Shown here in pieces: positions 1-6,000 of a stretch of 6,000 nt of DNA. Both the position numbers and the translations under genes were made by a program. Positions within the stretch are counted from its first letter, which is position 1, and every line of letters starts with the position of its first letter. Under the pieces are notes generated by a model. The model made no database searches, was not told the DNA's origin, and worked only from the letters and a program-made list of their open reading frames with translations. This DNA is from Bacteroidales bacterium (GTDB lineage: Bacteria; Bacteroidota; Bacteroidia; Bacteroidales; WCHB1-69). Location of the stretch: positions 1 to 6,000 of the forward strand of contig JAGCRI010000076.1 in assembly GCA_017964755.1 (NCBI GenBank). Reading direction: 5' to 3'.

Positions 1-748
1 AATCATAAAGCCGGCGGTTCCTGTTGTTGTGGGTGAGTACAATGAGGAGAGTTATCCTGTCTTTGAACGGGTGGCGCGTGAAAAAGCTGCACCGCTGATA
101 CTTGCAGAGAACGCCTGTTCAGCACATTTTATAGGGGATGAGAATATATGTGGCAAATATAGGCTGATCACCATTAAGCATGAGTCCTTGCCTTGTTTTG
201 AATATGTAAAATCTCCGTTGTGCGGTGCATATCAGGAAAAGAACATTGCCACATTCGCTGCGGCTGCGGTGCAATTGTCTGGAATAATAGGTGTTTCTGC
301 CGACAACATAAAACCTGCGATTGAAAACTTACAGGATAATTTCCCGTTGCTTGGCCGATGGCAGGTGGTGAAGGAGAGCCCGCTTACAATTTGTGACACA
401 GGACACAATTACGGCTGCTTTTCCGAGACGATGGCGCAACTTAAATCATTGAGATACAAAAAACTGCATTTTATAGTCGGCTTTGTTGACGACAAGAATA
501 CAGATATGATATTCCCTCTTATGCCGTCTGACGCTGCCTATTATGTCTGTGCGGCCACGATTGACAGGGCACTTCCGAGCAGTTTGCTTGCTGATAAAAT
601 GAACTCTGCCGGATTTGCTGCCGATGATTGCGGTGATGTGGCAAATGCCTATAACAAGGCAGTGGCATCGGCTGATGAGGAAGATGTGATTTTTATTGGG
701 GGCAGCACCTTTGTGGTCGCTGATTTTCTGAAGGTTTTGTCCTGTTGA
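1..748 (+). CDS. folC: Bifunctional folylpolyglutamate synthase / dihydrofolate synthase, C-terminal part (5' end outside window)
   Basis: FolC adds L-glutamate to dihydropteroate and to tetrahydrofolate in an ATP-dependent, Mur-ligase-like reaction in the cytoplasm. The frame is open from base 2, so the GTG at 29 is not the start; the residues before it (IIKPAVPVV) are typical internal FolC sequence. About 248 residues are visible of the usual 420-440. They cover the end of the central ATPase domain and the C-terminal ligase domain. Visible landmarks are the LCGAYQEKN segment (about 218-244), GRWQ at 353-364, and DTGHN at 395-409, which corresponds to the DxxHN motif of the family. The protein ends in the usual GGSTFVVADFL stretch. 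The N-terminal P-loop lies off the left edge. It stops with TGA (746-748), a codon read by RF2, whose gene converges on it 38 bp away. Nothing suggests damage. Confidence 0.95.
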   Translation, partial: IIKPAVPVVVGEYNEESYPVFERVAREKAAPLILAENACSAHFIGDENICGKYRLITIKHESLPCFEYVKSPLCGAYQEKNIATFAAAAVQLSGIIGVSADNIKPAIENLQDNFPLLGRWQVVKESPLTICDTGHNYGCFSETMAQLKSLRYKKLHFIVGFVDDKNTDMIFPLMPSDAAYYVCAATIDRALPSSLLADKMNSAGFAADDCGDVANAYNKAVASADEEDVIFIGGSTFVVADFLKVLSC

Positions 749-757
749 ATATGCAGA

Positions 758-803
758 TTATGAGTTGGTTCTTTGTGATTGGGAAATCAGTGGAAACTCA
801 TAA
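758..803. terminator. Inverted repeat between convergent folC and prfB, possible bidirectional terminator
   Basis: Perfect 9-bp arms TTATGAGTT (758-766) and AACTCATAA (795-803) flank a 28-nt loop. The loop holds a smaller hairpin, TGATT (776-780) and AATCA (785-789), around a 4-nt loop. The structure spans the 38-bp gap between the two stop codons and includes the last codons of prfB. It lies where a shared terminator for two convergent genes would be expected. There is no U-run after either arm and the stems are A/T-rich, so a classical intrinsic terminator is not shown. Confidence 0.35.
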
Positions 804-1870
804 GGTAGGCTTTAATGAAATCATCGAGTTCGCCGTCCATCACTGCCGCCACATTAGATGTTTCATGCTGGGTGCGCAAGTCTTTCACCATCTTATAAGG
901 ATGGAAAACATAACTCCTTATTTGTGAGCCCCATTCAATTCTCTTCTTAGAGTTTTCTATGTCGTTGATCTTTTCGCGTTTTTTTTCGAGTTCAATTTGA
1001 TAAAGTTGGGACTTGAGCATCTGCATTGCCTTTTCGCGGTTCTGAAGTTGTGAGCGCGTTTCCTGGCACTCTACCACAATTCCTGTGGGGTTATGGTGAA
1101 GTCGGACGGCTGTCTCCACTTTGTTGACATTTTGTCCGCCCGGACCAGAGGAACGGTAGGTGTCCCACCAGATGTCAGCGGGGTTTATTTCAATGTTAAT
1201 GTCGTCGTTTATGACAGGATATGCAAAGACCGAGGCGAAAGAGGTGTGGCGGCGGTTTGCGGAGTCGAAAGGGGAGAGGCGGACGAGGCGGTGTACTCCG
1301 TTTTCGCTTTTCAGATAACCGTAGCCGTAAGGACCTTCCAATTCGATGGTGGCGGATTTGATGCCGGCCACATCACCCTCCTGACGGTCTAACAGCTTGA
1401 TGCCGTATTTGTTGCGCTCGCCCCAGCGCATATACATCCTAAGCAGCATTTCTGCCCAGTCGCAGCTTTCGGTGCCGCCCGCACCGGAATTGATTGTGAG
1501 AATTACATTGAAACGGTCTTCCTCATCACGCATCATGTTCTTGAATTCCAATTTCTCAACGGCTTTCATCGTGGCGGCATACTGCTCGTCAACTTCTTTT
1601 TCTGTTCCTTCACCGCTTTCAAAAAAATCAAAAAGCACTGTCAGGTCATCATTCAGCGCTGCTGCCTTGTCATAATCCTGCACCCAAGCCTTGATAAGAC
1701 TTATCTCTTTTAACAGCTTTTCCGCCGTTTTCGGGTCGTCCCAGAAATTGTCGGCATGGGTTATCTCTTCTTTGTCGTGTATCTCTTTGAGCTTCTCATC
1801 AATGTCAAAGATACCTCCTTAACTCACTGAGTCTCTTTGATAATTCTTTAATCTGTTCGATAGTAACCAT
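787..1870 (-). CDS. prfB: Peptide chain release factor 2 (RF2), expressed by programmed +1 frameshift
   Basis: RF2 recognises UGA and UAA in the ribosomal A site and triggers release of the finished protein. The gene starts at ATG 1870-1868 and reads 21 codons (MVTIEQIKEL..RRYL) to an in-frame TGA at 1807-1805. Skipping the T at 1807 continues as GAC ATT GAT into 339 further codons, giving 360 residues; the E. coli protein has 365. The stop-codon-reading tripeptide SPF is at residues 199-201. The catalytic loop RSSGPGGQ puts GGQ at 244-246, with Ser at the position of E. coli residue 246. The N-terminal coiled-coil region is complete (residues 1 to about 110). The reading frame ends in TGA (789-787), so RF2 also terminates its own synthesis. 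The leader before the ATG is A/T-rich with no Shine-Dalgarno sequence. The start lies 11 nt after the recX stop codon, which suggests co-transcription. Starting at the in-frame GTG at 1683 would remove 62 residues of conserved sequence and is wrong. Confidence 0.97.
1804..1819 (-). promoter_or_regulatory. prfB programmed +1 frameshift site (autoregulatory)
   Basis: On the minus strand the sequence reads AGG AGG TAT CTT TGA C. It has three parts: an internal Shine-Dalgarno-like AGGAGG (1819-1814), the slippery CTT codon (1810-1808), and the stop TGA followed by C (1807-1804). The 3-nt spacing between AGGAGG and CTT matches the well-studied E. coli prfB site. In the known mechanism, scarce RF2 lets the ribosome pause at the weak UGAC terminator, and pairing of the internal Shine-Dalgarno with 16S rRNA drives slippage into the +1 frame. 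Abundant RF2 terminates at codon 22 instead. The sequence identity is seen directly; the autoregulation is carried over from the family. Confidence 0.96.
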
Positions 1871-1881
1871 AAATAAGAGTT

Positions 1882-2328
1882 TTAATTTTCAGCTTTCAAT
1901 GCTTTTTTGATATTATCGTATTCGTAACCTTTTGAAGTGAAGTGCCTGAAAAGTTTTGCTAATCCGTTTTCAGTTGAAGCGTCAATTGTTTTTATATATT
2001 TATCTATCTGAGCTTTAAGTACTTCAAAATATTCATTTTCATCAATGTCTGAAGATAAATGTTTGTTTGCTGTAGTGGCGTCTATGCCTTTAAGAAAAAG
2101 ATGCTGTCTGATTTTGTTTTTCCCCCATTGTTTTGTCTTGAATTTCCCGCGGACGAAACATTCTGTAAATCTTTCTTCATTGATGAAATCATCGTTGACA
2201 AGTCTTTGGATGATAATGTCAATTTTATCTTGAGGTAGGGTGGAAGGCTTTAGTTTTTCACGCACTTCAAGGATAGAACGTTCCTGATAGGCGCAGTACT
2301 TACGCATTTTTTCCAACAGCTCCTCCAT
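1882..2328 (-). CDS. recX: Regulatory protein RecX
   Basis: RecX binds RecA filaments on single-stranded DNA and limits their growth, recombinase activity and SOS co-protease activity. The 148-residue product is of normal length for the family. It shows the expected run of helical repeats: YCAYQER near residues 11-17, FINEERFTECFVRGKF at 48-63, WGKNKIRQHLFLKGI at 68-82, and the C-terminal KLFRHFTSKGYEYDNI at 125-140. It is acidic and basic throughout, with no signal peptide or membrane segment, so it is cytoplasmic. ATG 2328-2326 is the only reasonable start; no start codon lies just upstream in frame. The gene follows the surface protein gene by 26 nt and precedes prfB by 11 nt, with no visible internal promoter, so it is probably part of a longer transcript. 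recA is not in the window. Confidence 0.93.
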   Translation of the reverse strand: MEELLEKMRKYCAYQERSILEVREKLKPSTLPQDKIDIIIQRLVNDDFINEERFTECFVRGKFKTKQWGKNKIRQHLFLKGIDATTANKHLSSDIDENEYFEVLKAQIDKYIKTIDASTENGLAKLFRHFTSKGYEYDNIKKALKAEN

Positions 2329-2329
2329 T

Positions 2330-2341
2330 TTCTTGCAAGAA
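2330..2341. repeat. 12-bp perfect palindrome directly before the recX start
   Basis: TTCTTGCAAGAA is its own reverse complement. It sits one base upstream of the recX ATG, in the short gap after the surface protein stop codon. A palindrome with no loop is a better candidate for a dimeric protein site than for an RNA hairpin. About one or two such 12-mers are expected by chance in 6 kb, so this is a description rather than a functional call. Confidence 0.3.
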
Positions 2342-2354
2342 TGATTGTAACAGT

Positions 2355-5030
2355 TTAAAGGACTGTGATATGACCTTTGTAAACGTGCCGTTTTGTGTCA
2401 TCAGAAACGATGAGAAGCCTGTAATTATAGACTTGGTTCGGTACGATTACACCGCCTACAGAGCCGTCCCACTTGAAATTCGGGTCGTTGGATTCGAATA
2501 CAATCTTTCCCCATCTGTCGAAAATTGTGATTTCCATTGTCAGAATCCTTTCGGTTGATGGCAAAGAGAAGTAGTCGTTAACGCCGTCAGGATAATATGG
2601 GCTGATTGTGTTGGGCAGGTATAATTGGTATGGGCATAGTTCATAGATGTGGATGTCATCGGTTTGGATACAACCTTGGTTGTTGACTTCAACGGCATAG
2701 TATCCGGTGTCTGTTACGTGAATCACACGTGAATTTTCACCGGTGTTCCACAAGTAATGCTCATAGTTTTTGCCGGCGTCAAGATAGATTCCGCCAATCT
2801 CTTCAAAGCATACGGTTTTATCGTTGCCCAACTCCACTTTTGGCATTTCACGTACTGTCATGTCAAGGCTGAGAATACTGTCGCAACCGTTTACAGTGGT
2901 CAGGTTGAGCACGTAGTTTGTTGTTCCGACCTGTTGAAGGTTTGTAAGTTGGTAACCGTATTCATAAAATGATTCCCCTTGGCAGACTGATGCTGTAAGC
3001 GGTGTGAAATATGTCGGATAGACAGTGATGGTATGTGTGAGTGTGTCGGCGCAGCCGTTTGAGTCAGCGGCGAACAGGGTGTAGGTCGTGGTAGTGTGCG
3101 GGGTTACTACGATGGCAGCTGTTGAGTCGCCAGTGCTCCATGCGAAAGTAACGCCTTCAGTGGTGTTGAGCAGAACGTTTTCACCGTCACAAATTGCTGT
3201 GTCGCCGATAATTTGCGGGCCAAATGGTGGGATAACGATTTTTTTGATGAGACTGTCTCTGCATGCGCCACCGCCGATTATGGATACCATCTTGACGTTG
3301 TATGTGCCAGGACCGGGGTAGGTGTGAGACGGGTTCGCTTCAGTGGAGGTGCCGCCGTCACCGAAATCCCATTCGAACTGGTCGCAGTGGTTGCCGCTGC
3401 CGTCAGGGGTGATACCGTCACTTGAAATCGAACTCATTTCAGTGAAATCGTATTGGTATGTGCATAATTTGTTTGTGAACGAGAAGTCTGCCAACGGGTA
3501 GCGCTGGTGGACATCTGTTGAAAGTGTGAAGCGACAGCTTGATTTGTCAATGAATGATGCTTCACAATAAAGGGTCTGGTTGTTTGCTGTGATTGGCACC
3601 GTACACGACTGCTGTGTTGAAATGATTGTTGTCGGGTCATTGGCGAAATACCATTTGTAGTTGAACCCGTCAGGTGCGGTGTAGGTGTTTTCAGCGACTG
3701 TACCGCAGGTCTCAACGGTGATCCTCTTTTGGGCGCAGCTCAAAGTGTAGTATGCGTATCCGAAGTGCCCTGACTGGTTGCAGTCGTATGTGGTTAGCTG
3801 TATGGCGATGGTTTGGCCGTGATAGGGTGTCAAGTCGATACCTACAGTTGTCCAGTCTTTCCATAATACGGAAGAATATGAGCCATAGTTCCAGCCGAGT
3901 GATGCGTTTGAGATAAAGTCGGCGGAACCGCATATCGGGTCGATTTCAGCTCCGTATTGGTTGAGGATTTTGAATGTGAAGCGCGGCTGTTGGCTTGCGG
4001 AGTGTCCTGGATTCTCCAATACGGCTGCGTATTTGAGCAATAGAATGTTATACTGGGCTGTGTCAACAGTGTATGTGTATGTTACACTTTCAGCTTGAGA
4101 GCCTGTGCTTGAATTGCCTAAACGCACGGATGCACTTTCGCAAGGTGGGACACATGACAACTTATTGCCTGTGTACGTGTCATAACCGCCGTTCATGACA
4201 GTGTGTCGGCCATTTTGAACTCCGGTGCTTTGGTATGGATTGCTGAATGAACCGTACGTGCATTTGACTCCTGCTGCGTATAGGTCGGTGAAGTCAATGC
4301 AGTTTGAAACGGTTGATACACAAGAAGAGACAAGCGAAAACAGGTCGTTTTGTGTTGTGCCGTCCTTGTCGCAGTCAATGTAAACATAAAAGTCGTAGGT
4401 TTGACCTGGCAGCAGGTTGGAGAAAGTTTCAGTGGTGTTTGACGTGGTGAACAATGTGCCGTTCCCGGGTGTGAATCCTGATACGCCGTATTCAACAATG
4501 TATTGTGCACCTCCGTTGACGGGGTCCCAGCTGACTGTGATGTCATTGTTGCCGCCGCTGACAGCTGTAACATTCTGCGGACCTGCGCAACCGCATGCAT
4601 TACAGCATGAAACAGTCAGCTCAAATCCTGTGCTCGTGTATGAGTATGAGGTGAAACTTACAGTCAAAGATCCTGAAGATGACGACAGAAGAGGTACTGT
4701 TGTTGAACCGTATCCATACCATGACCACAATAAAGTCCCGTATGTGCCTGCGCCATCATATATGTACAGATATGTGTCGTAACTGAATGAAAGTGTACCT
4801 GAAATAGAGACTTGTGCACCAGGGGTGGAAGGGTAGATTATGGTGTATCCGGAGCAGTAGGTGCTGTAGTTCCCGTTTGCTCCACCATTGTCATACAACT
4901 TCCCGTAGCATGTTGTAATGCTATTGCTGCCACTGTAGGGAACTGTATATGAGGTTTGTGCAGAAAGCCACGTGGTGAGTGTTAAACACAAAACTAATGT
5001 CAGAATGGCGTATTTTGCGTGTTTTATCAT
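2355..5030 (-). CDS. Large multidomain secreted surface protein with PKD domain and T9SS type B sorting domain
   Basis: This 891-residue protein is probably exported by Sec and then carried across the outer membrane by the type IX secretion system, ending cell-surface bound or released. Its ligand or role is not recognised; adhesin-like is an inference. The signal peptide is residues 1-24, with a basic MIKHAK start, a hydrophobic core, and probable cleavage at SA|Q leaving an N-terminal Gln. A CUB-like domain follows (about 38-142: CSGYTIIYP, YDTYLYIYDGAG, STGFELTV). Next is a fibronectin type III-like domain (about 150-238: WDPVNGGAQYIVEYG, LLPGQTYDFYVYIDC). Residues 244-434 form a Cys-containing, probably beta-sandwich region of no firm family. 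A PKD domain spans about 511-600 (FEWDFGDGG, NPSHTYPGPGTYNVKM). Ig-like modules span about 604-672, 673-726 (CQGESF..NGCDSI) and 728-797. The C-terminus (about 800-891: LPNTISPYYPDGVNDYF, ITIFDRWGKIVFES, KWDGSVGG, YKGHITVL) is the gliding-motility-type CTD. ATG 5030 fits the signal peptide. The gene lies 120 bp after uxs and 26 nt before recX. Confidence 0.92.
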   Translation of the reverse strand: MIKHAKYAILTLVLCLTLTTWLSAQTSYTVPYSGSNSITTCYGKLYDNGGANGNYSTYCSGYTIIYPSTPGAQVSISGTLSFSYDTYLYIYDGAGTYGTLLWSWYGYGSTTVPLLSSSSGSLTVSFTSYSYTSTGFELTVSCCNACGCAGPQNVTAVSGGNNDITVSWDPVNGGAQYIVEYGVSGFTPGNGTLFTTSNTTETFSNLLPGQTYDFYVYIDCDKDGTTQNDLFSLVSSCVSTVSNCIDFTDLYAAGVKCTYGSFSNPYQSTGVQNGRHTVMNGGYDTYTGNKLSCVPPCESASVRLGNSSTGSQAESVTYTYTVDTAQYNILLLKYAAVLENPGHSASQQPRFTFKILNQYGAEIDPICGSADFISNASLGWNYGSYSSVLWKDWTTVGIDLTPYHGQTIAIQLTTYDCNQSGHFGYAYYTLSCAQKRITVETCGTVAENTYTAPDGFNYKWYFANDPTTIISTQQSCTVPITANNQTLYCEASFIDKSSCRFTLSTDVHQRYPLADFSFTNKLCTYQYDFTEMSSISSDGITPDGSGNHCDQFEWDFGDGGTSTEANPSHTYPGPGTYNVKMVSIIGGGACRDSLIKKIVIPPFGPQIIGDTAICDGENVLLNTTEGVTFAWSTGDSTAAIVVTPHTTTTYTLFAADSNGCADTLTHTITVYPTYFTPLTASVCQGESFYEYGYQLTNLQQVGTTNYVLNLTTVNGCDSILSLDMTVREMPKVELGNDKTVCFEEIGGIYLDAGKNYEHYLWNTGENSRVIHVTDTGYYAVEVNNQGCIQTDDIHIYELCPYQLYLPNTISPYYPDGVNDYFSLPSTERILTMEITIFDRWGKIVFESNDPNFKWDGSVGGVIVPNQVYNYRLLIVSDDTKRHVYKGHITVL
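2358..2633 (-). other. T9SS type B C-terminal sorting domain (gliding-motility-associated CTD)
   Basis: Residues 800-891 of the surface protein have the hallmarks of this family. A PNTISPYYPDGVNDYF entry motif corresponds to the usual PNxFTPNGDGxNDxF. It is followed by ITIFDRWGKIVFES, KWDGSVGG, a PNQVYNYRLLI strand and a terminal KGHITVL. The family directs proteins through the type IX translocon, and the domain is recognised after Sec export. The first motif has diverged (SPYYPDG in place of TPNGDG) but keeps the D-G-x-N-D-x-F core. Confidence 0.93.
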
Positions 5031-5150
5031 GAGTTTTTCTTTATAATCTTTTAAAACATTTTATTGAATGACACCTTATAATTCAATTATGTTGCCTCTT
5101 TTTTATTTAAGCCACAAAAATAATAAATAATTTTGAATAATGTTATATTT
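5031..5150 (-). promoter_or_regulatory. A/T-rich gap between uxs and the surface protein gene, likely promoter and leader
   Basis: The 120 bp hold no gene. Read on the minus strand, TATTTTTG at 5122-5115 matches the Bacteroidota -7 consensus TAnnTTTG. However, no TTTG box appears 19-21 nt upstream, so the promoter call is weak. If real, transcription would start near 5108 with a leader of about 78 nt. That leader contains two overlapping inverted repeats: ATAATT-C-AATTAT (5078-5090), and ATTGAAT (5063-5069) paired with ATTCAAT (5081-5087). The 20 bases before the ATG are A-rich with no Shine-Dalgarno. No convincing terminator for uxs is visible. Confidence 0.35.
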
Positions 5151-6000
5151 TTATTTGTTCTGAAGTTCTTTTTCAAAATATTCAATGGTTTTTAACAGGC
5201 CTTCCCTGAGTTGTATTGTCGGTTCCCAATTCAAAAGGCGTTTTGCTTTGTAAATGACGGGCTGGCGTTGTTGTGGGTCTTCGGCTGCAATTGGTTTATA
5301 CACAATTTTGGATTTTGTGCCTACAAGGTCAACTACCATTTCAGCCAATACTTTGATTGTGAATTCATTAGGATTGCCAATGTTGACGGGGCCAATGATG
5401 TCGTCACCAGTGTTCATCATAGCGACCATACCTCGTATAAGGTCATCAACGTAACAGAAACTGCGTGTCTGCAATCCGCTGCCGTAAATGGTGATATCCT
5501 TTCCCTGAAGTGCCTGCACAATGAAATTCGACACCACGCGGCCGTCGGTAGGATGCATTCTCGGACCGTATGTGTTAAATATGCGTATCACTTTTATTTT
5601 CACGTTGTTCTGCCGATGGTAGTCAAAAAAGAGGGTCTCGGCGCATCGTTTCCCTTCATCGTAGCATGAGCGTAGTCCGATGGGGTTGACGTTGCCCCAG
5701 TATTCCTCGGTTTGAGGGTGCACAACGGGGTCGCCATAAACCTCGCTTGTGGATGCCTGCAGCACCTTGCAGCGGATTCGCTTTGCCAAGCCGAGCATAT
5801 TGATTGCCCCCATTACGGAGGTCTTAACTGTTTTTATCGGATTATATTGGTAATGGATAGGGGAGGCGGGACACGCAAGGTTGTAAATTTCGTCAACTTC
5901 AATGAAAAACGGTGCTGTGATGTCGTGGCGCACTAATTCAAAATATGGGTTGTCCAACAAATGGATGATGTTCTTTTTATTCCCTGTGAAGTAATTGTCA
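5151..6000 (-). CDS. uxs: UDP-glucuronate decarboxylase (UDP-xylose synthase), N-terminus outside window
   Basis: This is an extended short-chain dehydrogenase that converts UDP-glucuronate to UDP-xylose and CO2 with bound NAD+, in the cytoplasm, feeding surface polysaccharide synthesis. The frame stays open to the right edge: the bases before the TTG at 5960 encode DNYFTGNKKNIIHL, which is conserved family sequence, so that TTG is internal. About 282 residues are visible of roughly 310; the GxxGxxG nucleotide loop lies beyond the edge. Visible landmarks are NLACPASPIHYQYNPIKT, the catalytic-serine region QASTSEVYGDP, the catalytic YxxxK as SCYDEGKR (Tyr codon 5663-5661, Lys codon 5651-5649), FNTYGPRMHPTDGRVVSNF, and EDPQQRQP near the C-terminus. 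These favour UXS over dTDP-glucose 4,6-dehydratase or GalE. It ends with TAA, 120 bp before the surface protein gene. A UDP-glucose dehydrogenase gene would be the natural partner but is not in the window. Confidence 0.93.
   Translation of the reverse strand, partial: DNYFTGNKKNIIHLLDNPYFELVRHDITAPFFIEVDEIYNLACPASPIHYQYNPIKTVKTSVMGAINMLGLAKRIRCKVLQASTSEVYGDPVVHPQTEEYWGNVNPIGLRSCYDEGKRCAETLFFDYHRQNNVKIKVIRIFNTYGPRMHPTDGRVVSNFIVQALQGKDITIYGSGLQTRSFCYVDDLIRGMVAMMNTGDDIIGPVNIGNPNEFTIKVLAEMVVDLVGTKSKIVYKPIAAEDPQQRQPVIYKAKRLLNWEPTIQLREGLLKTIEYFEKELQNK

Noticed and set aside
29..748. folC starting at GTG 29
   Set aside because: The frame is open to the window edge and the preceding residues are conserved internal FolC sequence; the P-loop domain is missing, so this is a partial gene.
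745..927. Plus-strand 60-codon frame overlapping the folC stop
   Set aside because: It mostly runs antisense to the end of prfB and resembles no known small protein.
1093..1675. Plus-strand open frames of 99 and 92 codons opposite prfB
   Set aside because: They lie antisense to a well-conserved gene, have no recognisable family and no start context; they are shadows.
787..1683. prfB starting at GTG 1683 as a 298-residue protein, or prfB as a frameshifted pseudogene
   Set aside because: Conserved RF2 sequence continues upstream of the GTG to the frameshift site, and the break is the known programmed AGGAGG-TAT-CTT-TGA-C element, not damage.
3434..4782. Several open frames of 70-135 codons on both strands within the surface protein gene
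   Set aside because: All overlap one continuous 891-codon gene with clear domains. Their Ser/Thr/His-rich or Val-rich compositions are by-products of shifted or reversed reading of that gene.
2355..5030. Surface protein as a lipoprotein, because of Cys15 in the signal peptide
   Set aside because: Cys15 lies inside the hydrophobic core and is preceded by LVL, not a lipobox with a small residue at -1; cleavage after SA at 24 fits better.
5211..5936. Plus-strand frames of 152, 66 and 74 codons opposite uxs
   Set aside because: They are antisense to a conserved enzyme, with no homology pattern or promoter.
5151..5960. uxs starting at TTG 5960
   Set aside because: The upstream in-frame residues DNYFTGNKKNIIHL are conserved in UDP-xylose synthases, so the gene runs off the right edge.

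Overview
The window looks like chromosome of a member of the Bacteroidota, most likely order Bacteroidales. Three things point there. A large secreted protein ends in a type IX secretion (T9SS) type B sorting domain, which is confined to this phylum. Translation starts are preceded by A/T-rich leaders with no Shine-Dalgarno sequence. The flavour of the FolC, RecX, RF2 and UDP-glucuronate decarboxylase proteins also fits. The species cannot be named from the sequence.

Layout: the left end (1-748, + strand) is the C-terminal part of folC, folate polyglutamylation. Everything else reads on the minus strand, in transcription order from the right end: a UDP-glucuronate decarboxylase (uxs, 6000-5151, N-terminus outside the window); a 120-bp A/T-rich gap; an 891-residue multidomain secreted protein (5030-2355); recX (2328-1882); and prfB for peptide chain release factor 2 (1870-787). 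prfB converges on folC with 38 bp between the stop codons. There are no RNA genes, CRISPR arrays, insertion sequences or gene-free stretches over 300 bp.

The clearest regulatory element is the programmed +1 frameshift of prfB. The gene opens with a 21-codon leader that ends at an in-frame TGA in the context AGG AGG TAT CTT TGA C. The remaining 339 codons lie in the +1 frame. Joined across the shift, the product is a full-length 360-residue RF2 with the SPF and GGQ motifs.

The surface protein, recX and prfB are closely spaced (26 and 11 nt) and may share a transcript, although their functions are unrelated: surface attachment or structure, RecA modulation, and termination at UGA/UAA. The uxs gene supplies UDP-xylose for surface glycans. 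Its position upstream of a T9SS cargo gene is suggestive but not proof of a functional link. I see no convincing undescribed system here. The most interesting items are the RF2 frameshift in a phylum that rarely uses Shine-Dalgarno pairing, and the domain arrangement of the T9SS cargo protein.
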